From assembly GCA_018894105.1 (NCBI GenBank), contig CM032117.1:34948501-35012500 (forward strand): DNA of 64,000 nt, written 5' to 3'. Source of the DNA: Jacaranda mimosifolia (lineage: Eukaryota; Streptophyta; Magnoliopsida; Lamiales; Bignoniaceae). The notes beneath the pieces were generated by a model. That model did no database searches, was not told the origin of the DNA, and saw only the letters and a program-made list of their open reading frames with translations. The translations under genes were made by a program, and so were the position numbers. Positions 49,964-60,969 of the stretch are shown one piece after another. Position 1 is the stretch's first letter. The number at the start of each line of letters is the position of its first letter.

Positions 49964-50830
49964 ATGGCTAAAAATCAAATTGCAAGCATCTTGGAAACTA
50001 ATAAACTAACTGGGCCAAACTTCCAAGATTGGTTAAGGGACCTTAAAATCATTCTTGACTTTGAAAAACAGACTTACGTCCTTAATCAAAGTCCTGTAGA
50101 CACACTTGGTGATGACGCCACCGACGCACAATGTGAAATGTTCACAAAATTTGTAGATGATGATGTACAAGTGAGGTGTGTCATGATGGCATCTATGTCC
50201 AATGAGCTCCAAAAGACTCATAAGCACATGAAGCATGCTTGAGAGATCTATGTGCACTTGCATAAGTTGTATGGTGTACAAAGTAGACACGAAAGGTTCG
50301 CTTTGTCTAAAAAGTTCTTTAGGGCAAGGATGAGTGAAGGGTCTAATGTCCATGATCACGGCCACAAGATGATATGACTCATCAAAAAGCTTGGACAGTT
50401 AGATGTGGTCATGGACAATGTCCTTTATGTGGATTTGATCTTACAGTTATTACCACCATCATATGATCAATTCGTTATGAATTTCAATATGTCCAAACAA
50501 GATGTTACAATTAACGAATTGATCAATATGCTTGTGACTGCAGAGGCGACTATGAGAAAGGAAAAGCCCCTTATGCTTGCATCCTCCTCTAAGTCGAATG
50601 GCCATAGGGGTCCTTGAAAGGGAGGTAAGAGGAAGAAGAGTTCTTCCTCCAAAGAGAAGCAACCCGAGAAAAGTTCCGGAAGGGTTAAGAAGAAGGTTAA
50701 AATTGAAGCTAGTTGTTTATACTGTGGCAAAAAAGGGCATTGGAAAAGGAATTGCAAAGCTTACCTTGCAACCCTTGAGAAGGGTATGTATTTTATTGAA
50801 GTGCACATGATGACTAATCTTCCACATGGA
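49964..50830 (+). pseudogene. Copia gag, broken by nonsense codons
   Basis: The frame starting MAKNQIASILE at 49964 carries the Copia gag N-terminus (NKLTGPNFQDWLRDLKIIL) and the conserved LPPSYDQFVMNF. A CCHC zinc knuckle CLYCGKKGHWKRNC lies at about 50714-50755. All parts are in one frame; in-frame TGA codons at 50240, 50375 and 50615 interrupt it. No frameshift is needed, so decay of this part was by point mutation. Confidence 0.88.
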
Positions 50831-52060
50831 TATTTGATACCGCATGCGATTCTCACCTTTGTAATTCATTACAAAGGATGAAAAGAAGGAGTTTTTGTGA
50901 AGGGGATATGATCCTCCGCCTAGGAAATGGAGCAAGAGTTGCGGCCACTTTCCAAGGTGTTATCGAGTTGGACTTGAGGAATGCTTGTATTGTACTTGAT
51001 CCAATTTATTATGTACCCCACCTTGTTAAGAATATTATTTCAATTGCCGTTCTTGATAATGAAGGATTTGATTTTTCTATATCGAATGGGAAGTTGATGG
51101 CATTAAAGAATGGTCCTTTGATTGATCAAGGTACATTAATAAATGGATTGTACATACTTGATTCTCAACCTTTACTAATGCACATTCAATCAAGTAAACG
51201 AAGATTAGATATCCAAGAAGATGCCATTCTTTGTCATCCAAGACTTGGTCATATCTCTAAGAATAGGATGAGCAAGTTAGAAGCTCTCAAAGTACTAAAT
51301 TGTTAGTGGCATTGAGGACCTTCCTACTTGTGAATCTTGTTTAAAGGGATAAATCACCAAAGCTAATTTTGTAGGACAAACGGAGCACTCCACAAATCTC
51401 TTGGATTTGATCCATACGGACATTTGTGGACCACTAAGAGTTAGTGGGACAGGAGGCTATTCCTACTTCATCACCTTCACCGATGACTTTAGTCAGTACG
51501 AACACATGTTTCTTATGAAGAATAAATCCGAAGCCTTTGAAAAGTTTAAAGAGTATAGGAATGAAGTAGAAAAATAATTAGGGCTAAGTATTAAAGCTCT
51601 TCCATCGGATCGAGGGGGAGAATACTTGAGCACCAAATTCTTGGATTATCTAAAGAAGAATGGGATTCTCTCTCAATGGACTCCACCTGGCACACCCCAA
51701 CACAATGGAGTAGCCGAAAGAAGAAACCATACTTTGTTGGATATAGTACGTTCCATGATGAGCTTTTTCGATGTGCGTATATCCTTTTGAGGATACGCCT
51801 TGCAAATGGTGGCAACGTTACTAAATATAGTACCTTCAAAGTTGGTGCCTAAAACACCATATGAGATATGGCATGGTAAAGCACACTCTTACCATTGTCT
51901 TAAGGTTTGGGGATCTCCCGCATACGTGAGACGGACAGTGGGAGATAAGTTAGATAGTAGATCCACCTTGTGCAAGTTTGTGGAATACCCTAGAGAGTTT
52001 ATGGGTTACTACTATTATGATCCTTTGGAACAAAAGGTGTTTGTCTAGAGGAACGCCTAC
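50830..52060 (+). pseudogene. Copia protease-like and integrase region, broken
   Basis: After a decayed protease stretch (about 50830-51180), the integrase begins with CHPRLGHISKNRMSKLEAL. The catalytic core shows HTDICGP near 51415 (first Asp), LPSDRGGEYLS near 51600 (second Asp) and HNGVAERRN near 51705 (the Glu). KVWGSPAYVRR near 51903 is typical of the Copia integrase end. Stops lie at 51304, within 51340-51350, near 51575 and elsewhere. Confidence 0.88.
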
Positions 52061-52063
52061 GTT

Positions 52064-53790
52064 TTGGAAAAGCAATTTCTATTAGATAAAAATGGTGTTG
52101 TTGTTGAACTTGATGAAGTTCAAGATGATCATAAAATCCCACAAGCGGTGGAAACAAACGAGCAAGTGAAGCCTTATACACAACCCCTACGTAGGTCGGA
52201 CCGAATCAAGAAGCAACCCGAAAGGTTCGAATTCCTTCATGAGACAGGCCAATTGAATGATGATCCGAAGACCTATGAGGAAGCTATGTTGGACATAGAT
52301 TCGGGACATTGGCTTGAAGCCATGAGATCCGAAATGGACTCCATGTACTCAAACAAAGTATGGACTTTGGTAGATCCACCAAAGGGAATAGTTCTCGTTG
52401 GTTGCAAGTGAATCTATAAGCGAAATCTTGGAGTAGATGGAGAAGTTGTGACTTTTAAGGTGCAACTAATACCAAAGGGTTACACTTAAAGATCCGGTAT
52501 CGATTTTGAGGAAACCTTTTCATCAGTTGCTATGCCTAAGTCCATTCGGATTCTACTTGCCATGGCCGCATATTATGACTACGAGATATAGCAAATGGAT
52601 GTAAAAACCACTTTCCTTAATGGTGACATTGAAGAAGAAATCTATATGGAGCAACCATAAGGTTTTACATCCAAGGGAAGTGAGCAAAATGTTTGTAAAC
52701 TCCAGAGATCCATTTATAGAATCAAACAAGCATCTCAAAGTTGGAACATACATTTTGACAAAACAGTCAAATCGTTTGGCTTTGTCAAAAATGTGTATGA
52801 ACCATATGTGCACAAGAAGGCTAGTAGGAGTTCAGTATAGTTTATTGTGCTTTATGTCGATGACATCTTTCTCATTGGGAATGAGGTAGGAATGTTAGAG
52901 TGTACTAAAGCATTGTTATCTACACAATTCTCCATAAAGGATTTGGGAGAAGCATCCTACGTATTGGAAATATGTATCTATAGAGATAGATCTAAGAGGA
53001 TGCTAAGGCTATCCCAAACCCCGTACATTGACTAGATACTAAAGACGTATAGTATGGAAGAATCTAAGAAGGGATTTCTTCTTATGGGACATGGCATTCG
53101 TCTTTCAAAGTCTATGGCCCCCAAGACTGAGGAAGAGAAATGATTGATGTCTCACATACCTTATACCTCCGCTATTGGTAGCATAATGTATGCAGTTCAA
53201 TGTACAAGATGGATGTGGCACACTCGCTAAGTGTTATGAGTAGGTTCCAATCCAATCCCGATGTGAGTCATTGGATAGCTGTGAGAGCAATCCTTAAACA
53301 CTTGAGAAGGACTAAGGACTTGTTTTTGGTATATGGCAATGGAGAATTGAAACCAGAGGGGTTTTCATATTCAAGTTTTCAATCCGATGTAAATGACCTC
53401 AAATCCACTTCTAAATTAATATTTTGCCTCAATAGCGGTACGATGAGTTAGAAGAGTCCCAAACAAGACACCGTGACCGATTCCACCATTGAAGCAAAAT
53501 ATATTGCGGCTTTGGAAGCTGCAAAGGATGGTGTTTGGATGAAAAACTTCAAGAATTGAACGTAGTGCTTAGCATTGCTAAGCTCGTTATTGCCTTCTGT
53601 GACAATATCAGGGCGATAGCACAAACTAAAGAGCCAAGATCTCATCAGAAATCCAAGCACATTTTGAGGCGATATCATTTGATCTGGGAGATCAATGATA
53701 AAGGCGACATCTGAGTGGAGGGAGTTGCCTCGGAAGAGAATATAACAGATCTACTAACTAAACCCCTAGCGCAAAAGGTCTTTGAAGAAC
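52064..53790 (+). pseudogene. Copia reverse transcriptase and RNase H, broken
   Basis: The stretch RRSDRIKKQPERF precedes RT. RT shows HWLEAMRSEMDSM, QMDVKTTFLNGDIEEEIYM and the catalytic LYVDDIFLIGNE near 52850. The RNase H part has IEAKYIAALEAAKD near 53490 and HILRRYHLI near 53660. Several in-frame stops (near 52030, 52410, 52488, 52590, 52660 and 53033) and at least one frameshift after 53140 rule out a working enzyme. Confidence 0.88.
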
Positions 53791-53832
53791 ATCTAAAAAG
53801 ATGGGTCTCAAGGCCATGGGATATTGGCTTTA

Positions 53833-53846
53833 GGGGAAGTGGGAGA
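53833..53846 (+). promoter_or_regulatory. Polypurine tract of the nested Copia element
   Basis: GGGGAAGTGGGAGA ends one base before the 3' LTR start (TGTTGAAATAG at 53848), the expected place and composition for the plus-strand primer. Confidence 0.8.
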
Positions 53847-53847
53847 T

Positions 53848-56079
53848 TGTTGAAATAGTGCTCGGCAAGCTAATTAGATTTGACTTGTAAAAGCTATTTC
53901 CTTGTAAAACAATCTTGATTGAATGATATTCTTTATATGGCCACCTTCACCTTATACTTTATATTACTTCACTTGTATTTGGATGAAGCCCTTATATTAC
54001 ACATGACTACGGGACTTAGTTCGGTGACCATGGAATAAGTCTCACATTATCTTAATCTTAAATCTTCCAAGTCATAGGATCTTATGAGACAGGGCATCTA
54101 AGATCCGGATAGACTTGCACTAACGATGCATAAATCCAAGAGTTGGATATTGCTCCATTCCATAAACAACCATATGAGATATGGGTGCATGTTAGTGGGT
54201 GCTTGTTAGAGAACAAGGCATTAAAGACCCACTAGAGAATCCACTAGATAGCCAAAGTGGAAAGTCGGTAGTGGTCAATTCTCTCACTTATGCTAGTGCA
54301 TATTATTAGTCCTCTGACCTGAGAATCCATGGTAACCTTATGTCCGGTCCTCATGCTTTGACTATTTCTTGACCACTTAGTGGGTCTTTCAGGTTGAGGT
54401 TGGTATAAGCTACTTGGCATTGAGGTTTGTGAGATCCAAGATGGAATCCTACTCTCCTCTTTTGTGAAAGGCAGTGCATCTCCTATGTATTCTATAATGA
54501 TCGATTCCAAGAAATTCCTGTGCAAGGTTCTGTGACAATTTGGAAAATGAGTTTTCCAAAGGTGAGGTCACACAAGGGAATCGAACATTGAGAATAGAAA
54601 CATAGTATTGAGGTCATTAGGGAGCCAACAAATATCTTGCCCTAGGCCTCTTTCAGGAGATAAGAGACGGAAGGACAATATTTGCATAGTATGCATAAAG
54701 CTATGATCGTTCTCCAAAATATTTATTTCGGCCAATTAGTTGGGCTCCATGGGCTTAAGGTTGGACATTGACCATAGAGATTAGGTACTCTTCAATTAAT
54801 GAAATTAATTGAATCGAGTCAATTAGTTTAAAAGGAATTTTAAACTAAAATGAATATAAGATATTCAAAAGTCACAAAAAGTTATGAGCTAATGTCCAAT
54901 GAATGGTAGAACCTATTAGGTCATATACAAAAGCCAAATAGCTTCCAAAATTAGTAGAGCAATTTTCTAAGTATTAGAAAATCACCCTTCGGTGACCCAT
55001 TTTCAAGGTCCAATCCAATGGTCAATTTTTTGGTTTGAGTAATTTAAGTGTTAAATTAATCAACTAATTTAAGAGTTAAATTAGACCAATAATTAACGAT
55101 TTAATTATTTGGTACCATGTTGACCATCAATTGGACAAGTTGACTTAAATAGTTAAGTTGACTAATTTAAGATTAAGAGTTAAACTTGTTTGATTTAAGA
55201 GTTAAATCAAAGGTTAATTAATTAAATTAAAAGGTTTAATTTAATTAATGGGAAGAATATTTTTTGGAGGGAAAATTTAAATGAAGTGTTCATTTAAATT
55301 AGCATCTTAATTAATTTGGAATTAGATTTTAAATGAAATTGAAATGCACTTAAAATTCAAGTAAAACTTGAATTTTGCCAAATTGGTATGCCACTTGGGC
55401 AGTCACTTTGAGGAAGGTGTGATGCCAACTTGCATCACACCTTCCATACTCTATATATAGATATAGAGGGTGTGTAAAATTTGAAATTAGCTGCTGAAAA
55501 GTGTGAGAACTATATTCTTGCATTCCCTCCAAAATCTCTCTCCATGCATTACATCATGTGTTGAAGCTTTGCATTTCTTCTTCTTCCCAACCTAAAAATT
55601 GGCCTCCTCTACCTCATTTTATCCTCTCTAAATCCAACTTCTAGTGAGGGAAAATTGGAAGATTGTTTGGTGCGTGGATCGTATCAATAGAGGCAAGGCA
55701 CTTGACTACTCAGTTTTGGAGATCCACCTGCAGCAACTTTCGGATGGTGAATTTTTATGGATTGATCCAGAAGGATTTTTGGCTTCAATTTTTCATAGTA
55801 GCTTCCCCTGTGTGTGGAGGTGTTCTAGAGTTAATTTCATGATTTTTGGAGTAGTTTAGCTTGGGCAAACATTGCCGTGTTTCTGCTGTGCCAGTTCTAA
55901 ATAGTTTTTTGATTTGTGAGATATTGTTGATCTTCTCCTTGTTTTTGAGCTACAAGAGGTAATTGTTCATCCTAATCCAGATCTATGGCATGAATAGATC
56001 CTTGGGAGCTCATGTAGCTTAGTTAATTTCAAGCTTTTGAAGTTCTGATTTATTGATCTTAATGCTACTCTAGGCTTCA
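53848..56079 (+). repeat. 3' LTR of the nested Copia element
   Basis: It starts TGTTGAAATAGTGCTC and ends CTCTAGGCTTCA, 2,232 bp. It contains about 235 bp (roughly 53903-54140) absent from the 5' LTR. Substitutions relative to the 5' LTR are frequent, pointing to an old insertion. Frames inside (55350-55532 minus, 55644-55859 plus) are not genes. Confidence 0.92.
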
Positions 56080-57310
56080 GTGATACTATTTTGGGCCCCC
56101 ACGTGCTGAACCAAAGTCTCTCATTAGATTGAAACATGGCATCTAAGCCACTAGATAGACATTCAGTAGCAATAATGAACAGTGTAAGCAACAACGGGTC
56201 CCCTTTTCGTAAACCCCTGGTGGACTTGAAGAACCCAGCACTCTCCCCATTAATGATAATTTTAAACCAACAATGTTCGATAATCCTTCTAATGTGGCCA
56301 ATCCACTGCTTAGGGAATCCCAGCTTTTCAAGCATCTTATATAAAAATTTCCATTGAATTCTATTGTAGGCTTTTTTCGTGTCTAATTCAGAATCACATT
56401 GGATTCATCATTGTTTCTGCTAAGATTGTGCACTAATTCTTGCGTAAGTAATATGTTGTCGATATTAGCCTACCTCAAACAAAATCACTTTGAGAAGATG
56501 AAATGATTCTGGGAAGCATTTCAGCAATTTGATTATTCATGATCTTTGTCAAAATTTTGCAGATCACATTACAGAGATTGATTGGCCTATATTCCTTCCA
56601 CGATTTTGGGTTGTCAATTTTCGGAACAAGCACCACTTATGTTGTCATAAAGCTTCTGGGCGGTTGGCCACTTGAAAAAAAGCCACTCACTGCCGCATGA
56701 AGATCTTGTGCAATAATATCCCAACATATTTGATAAAAATATGTCGAAAACCCATTCGGACTTGCGATACTATTTGGACTCATATCCATCACTACATATC
56801 TGATTGCATTCATATTCGGGATGATCCTCAATGCTTGCTAATCAGTTGTATTTAAGATAGGAGAAATACAATTCAGATCATATTCCTACACTGGGACACA
56901 ATCTGGCGTCAGAATATTTTAGAAGTAAAGCACACCAAACTCTTGAATTTCCTTTGGCTGTGTGATCCATGTATCCTCATTCCTTATTTTATGGATTTTT
57001 GCTTTATTTTCTTCTTTTTAACCAATGCATGAAAGTATTTAGAGTTTTGTTCCCCTTCTGAGATCCACTTACACGCAGCCTTCTGCTTCCAGTAAATCTC
57101 TTCAATTGTCAATACATGAGTTAGTTCAATAGTTGCTTTATTTAACTCAATTAAGTTATGATCGGATGGGTGATGATCATATTCTTTTTCCAGATCTACA
57201 ACTTTCTTCTTTGTTGCCTTAGTGGCATGAAAAATGCTACCAAACACTTCTTTATTCCATTTTTTCAAGTGATTTTTCAAATTGAAAAGCTTTTGCTGGA
57301 ATTTTTTCAT
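56080..57310 (-). pseudogene. LINE ORF2, first half of reverse transcriptase
   Basis: Minus-strand frames read KKFQQKLFNLKNHLKKWNKE with EQNSKYFHALVKKKK (57310-56984), SPNGFSTYFYQICWDII (56780-56730), and GFPKQWIGHIRRIIEHCWFK with FKSTRGLRKGDPL (56327-56190). This is the order found in plant L1 RT. The reading resumes across the Copia insertion at 46012 with the AFADD motif. Confidence 0.88.
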
Positions 57311-57375
57311 GCCTGATCCGAATACAAGACAGTGCAGATCTTTATGAAAAACTCAAGGAATTCATGATGCTTGCT

Positions 57376-58081
57376 CTACATGTTTTGGAAGCGAAATGGA
57401 GTTAGTCCTTGCTTAGTTTCTGGCTTCATAGAAAGTAAAAAAGGATAGTGGTCTAAGACACCCCTACTAAGATGCTGAATTCGAGTATTAGGAAACGAAC
57501 TCAACCACTGACTTGAAAGTAAGAATCTATCCAATCTCTGCCACAGGTCTCCTCTAGTCCATGTGAATTGAGATCCTTCAAAGTGAGAGTCTAAAATTCC
57601 ACACTCCAAGACCTTCTCTCCGAACTCCAACATAGCTTTATATTTTGGCACACATCCCCAAGTCCCTCATTGTGATTCATTATAATATTAAAATCGCCCC
57701 CAACAACCTAAGGGTCTGTTCTAGCTTATACTCCTAAGGAATTCCCAGAGGTCTCTTCTTCTAGTGTGTTTAGCATACACCCATGAGGCTATAAAGCTTT
57801 CTGGATACTCATTATTAGAAATCCTCAAGTGGAGGGCTTGCTCATGATTAGCCAATAAGTTGAATTGGTTTCCATTCCTCATAAAACACAAAATTTTGTT
57901 GTTCTGATTAGCCACCACACTATCAAACCTAAACCTTCTAAGAAAAAAAATGAGAGTCCAGTTGTACTTTTGGGTCAATAATAACTAGTACCTCATGTTT
58001 AAGACATTTACATAGTCTACTCACATGTTTCTGCTTAAGAGGCACTCCCACGCCCCACATGTTCCACATGAGCATCTTCAT
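57376..58081 (-). pseudogene. LINE ORF2 endonuclease region
   Basis: ORF2 probably starts at the ATG ending at 58081, giving MKMLMWNMWGVG, the usual start of the plant LINE endonuclease. Further parts are FIASWVYAKHTRRRDLWEFL (57810-57730), FTWTRGDLWQRLDRFL and VLDHYPFLLS (57560-57420), the last being the S-D-H-x-P motif region with Ser changed. Stops and frame changes near 57720-57650 break it. Confidence 0.82.
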
Positions 58082-58197
58082 TCTAGTGATGATGGAGCAT
58101 AAATAGAAAAAGCTTGAGTATGACTTCTGGTTTGAACTCTATGCATAGTAACACCGTATCTTTGGGAAATCAGGACTCCCTTTCTCCATCCAACAGG

Positions 58198-59620
58198 TTA
58201 CCTCTCACAAGATTGACTTTGCCTTTGAGCTAATGCTTTCGCATCTTCAATGACAACTTCGTCACTAATATTAGAGATTTGTGACTCATGATTTGCATGC
58301 TCATATGACTCATGACTAGTTCCTGAATGAGACGAGGAGAATGATTCTGAGCTTTCTGGATTGTCCCTAGCATTTTCGAGTTGAGTATTATAATCAACCT
58401 GATCATCGTCCTCACTTGATTTTTGCTCATTAGTATCTATAGTTTGCATCTCAACATGTTTAGATGGTTCTCCTACCTCCCAAGTGCAATTCTCATCATT
58501 CTCCTGCAATTCCTGTACCACCTATTTTCCTTTCCTAGTTTCTTTCACCAACTTGAGGAATTTCTCCAGATTCTTAGTCTCAAGTAGATAATATCTATTA
58601 CCAGAGCCTTTAGTATGGCTATCACAATCAGTCTAATTCCTATGTCTACTACCCGAGCTTTGAAATGTTCTGTTCCTACTTCTGATTGCCAGAGTGAAGC
58701 CATCACCATGTTTATTACCAGTATAAACCACCAAAGTTATTTCAGTGTTACTTGGCTGCATGCTATTCTATGCACAAACAGGGCGCATAGACCTTTGGGC
58801 ATTCCCATTCTCAAAGCATTTATCAATGCCATGTCCCATATGTTTGCAATATATACAATATTCGGAAACATTCTCACACACCACTTTCTGCCTCCCTATT
58901 TTGGAACCAACATCAATATCAATACTCTGGCATACTTGAGCAAGATCCAATTCAACATAAACTCTTGCAGCATTAAGCTTTGATTTGTTCACAGTAACCT
59001 CATCCATTTGAAGTGGTTTGCCAATCAAGTTTGCCAATGCATGAAGTAGGCTCCTATCAATGTAATGAACAGGTAATCTAGGGAGTTAAATCTATATTGG
59101 AGTAATGGATGATTCAAATCGCAGCTTAAAATTTGGAGTCCACTTAAACAAACGCATAGGAAACCTCATGAAGTATCAAATCCCTCTTAGCCAAAGTCTA
59201 GAATAATCCTCTTCACATGATAAAACAATCAAAATGTGTCTCATATCAAGAATATGCACAGAATACTCTCCTTTAAGTTGCAGACATTAAATCGCTTCTC
59301 CAAATCCTCTATTGATGGAAATCCATGTGAGAATTTTCTAGTTAATGCAAATCGGTATGGGTTCGCCAAGCGCGAGACCTTCTCATTCGAAAATGAAATC
59401 ATGGGTAACCCATTTTCCACACCACCATACCCAAAGGGATGGGCACAAGTTCCGCAAAGAAAGACTTAAAGCTGAAACAGCTCACATCCTCATTATCAGG
59501 AGATGAAGATTTTCAAACCACCTTTGCATATGAGTGTCGGGGTACCTAGTTACCTGTATTTTGTCGGCGCATCGCTTGGTTCTACCGACGAGGCGTGTCT
59601 AGTTGTCTAGGATCACTCAT
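58198..59620 (-). pseudogene. LINE ORF1 (DUF4283-like, CCHC knuckle)
   Basis: Reading from about the ATG at 59620 the frames shift several times. Recognisable pieces are FSHGFPSIEDLEKRFNV (about 59330-59280), LFKWTPNFKL (about 59150-59120) and a 90-codon frame 59037-58768 with ANLIGKPLQMDEVT, ARVYVELDL and the knuckle CIYCKHMGHGIDKC. An acidic Ser/Glu-rich tail follows (58521-58198). This is the RNA-binding ORF1 protein of plant L1 elements, here non-functional. Confidence 0.8.
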
Positions 59621-59806
59621 AAGGAAATTAGGGAAGTGAGAAAAGTGGCATAGACGATTGGTGGCCCAGCAGTGGGCGGTGATTTGGGCGGCGATTCAGG
59701 TGGTGGAAAGGGCGGCGGTAGTAAGAATCGGTAGAAAGAAGGAAGATTTTTTAGAGAGAATGAGGAGAAAAAAATTCTAGAGAGAGAAAATACATCAAGG
59801 TTCTGG

Positions 59807-60233
59807 TTATGAATTGGAGCATTTTTGTCAAAATATTTTGGCAAAATGATTTTTGAAAAGTGGGGTTAGGGAATATCATAGTTGTTTGTTTTTATTTTAG
59901 GTGGTAGGTGGAGAATGAATTGGGAAAAAATTATTTGTTTGTTTGTATTTTGTAAGGGGATAAGATGTCACATCGATAACTTTTTTTTTGGGTTAATAGA
60001 GTGAAATTTATATTTTAAAATTATTTATGTAGGTCTATATATAGACTGGATATGAAGGACAAAAAAATGAAAGGGCTAGACATTGAGAAATAGGTAGAAA
60101 ATGAATTGTAAGGATATTTTAGGCCTTTTTGGGTGTATTTTGGATATTGAGATTGGGGAATATGATAGATTGTTTGTTTATGTTTTAGGAGTTGAAAAAT
60201 GCTTTAGTAATTTACAAACAAACAAGCCCTTAT
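59807..60233 (-). mobile_element. MITE-like element, copy 2 (inverted)
   Basis: The reverse complement starts TAAGGGCTTGTTTGTTTG and aligns with 33355-33740, plus the first 17 bp of the element at 33136. It lies directly at the presumed 5' end of the LINE. Non-coding; frames on either strand are chance. Confidence 0.65.
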
Positions 60234-60969
60234 ATTTTAGGAATAAGCCCTCGTCTAAAATATTTTAGTCTTAACTTCCTAATTCCGTTTTTTTTCTAAT
60301 TTTGAAATTACTCCCCACTAACTGTCTAATTGCTGAAATCATCTCCACTTGAAAAAAAAAATTGCAGAAAAAACTGGTCACTCTTCCTATTACTGAAGTC
60401 AGGTGAAATTGTGTGCATGATTTCTTCATATTTTCCCCTTTTAAAAAATAAAAAAAAAAACCTCAACAACGATCCCTCTCTCTCTCTCTCTCTCTCCCCA
60501 TATTTCCCACCATTTTCTTTCTTTGTCTGAAGCTTTTATTCATTGTGGATGCCCATTTCAAGCATTCCAATCTAGTGTTGGAGGTTTGAAAGTTGCATTC
60601 CCGTCTTTTTCTCATCTTCTAGTGGTTCTTTTCCATTTCGCTCACATCCATCACATTAAAGAAGGTATTTTTTTGGTCAACTACTGGTTTGTAAATATTT
60701 TTCTGAAATGTTCCTAAAATATACTTGAAACATTTGTTTATATACACGTTTTAAATGAATACGTGCTTGATTTCATTTTTTTTTGTACGTGAAGTTAGTT
60801 ATTATAAACTAAATTGAAGAGTATTCAGAAACCCTATTTTTTTGGTGTTCATAGCTAATTCAAGCAATTAAAGAACCATTCTTTAATGCTTTCAACTTCC
60901 CAATTCGAAAATTGAAATAATGTTCTTAACAAGATTAGATACATAACAACAAGGATCAAGTACTATTTG
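60234..60969. other. Intergenic spacer with a CT microsatellite
   Basis: A CT run occupies about 60475-60496. The small frame at 60523-60717 shows no known family. The spacer ends where resemblance to the Copia protease region begins on the minus strand. Confidence 0.6.

Larger units (their letters stand above)
46013..56079 (+). mobile_element. Copia LTR retrotransposon nested in the LINE
   Basis: A complete but decayed Copia element of 10,067 bp: 5' LTR, initiator-Met tRNA primer site, a long leader, gag, then protease, integrase, RT and RNase H in Copia order, a polypurine tract and the 3' LTR. The 5-bp flanks are GCGAT (46008-46012) and GTGAT (56080-56084), a target duplication with one C/T difference at a CpG. 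Internal stops are numerous, so it is non-autonomous now. LTRs near 2 kb are long for Copia. Confidence 0.92.
43862..59806 (-). mobile_element. L1-type LINE, near full-length but degenerate and interrupted
   Basis: A non-LTR retrotransposon on the minus strand. From high to low coordinates it shows a purine-poor 5' leader with CTCTCTAGAA text (about 59800-59621), ORF1 with a CCHC knuckle, then ORF2 with endonuclease, reverse transcriptase and a C-terminal zinc-binding region. It is interrupted by a 10.07-kb Copia element (46013-56079) and a 0.69-kb hAT MITE (44750-45440). Without these it is about 5.2 kb. Many stops and frameshifts make it inactive. I could not see a poly-A tail or target duplication with certainty; the hairpin at 43826-43861 marks its approximate left limit. 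Confidence 0.88.

Noticed and set aside
50467..50757. 96-codon minus-strand frame resembling 61220-61480
   Set aside because: Both are antisense of the Copia gag zinc-knuckle region; the similarity reflects the shared element.
58615..58983. 122-codon plus-strand frame
   Set aside because: It is antisense to LINE ORF1, which has a recognisable zinc knuckle on the minus strand.
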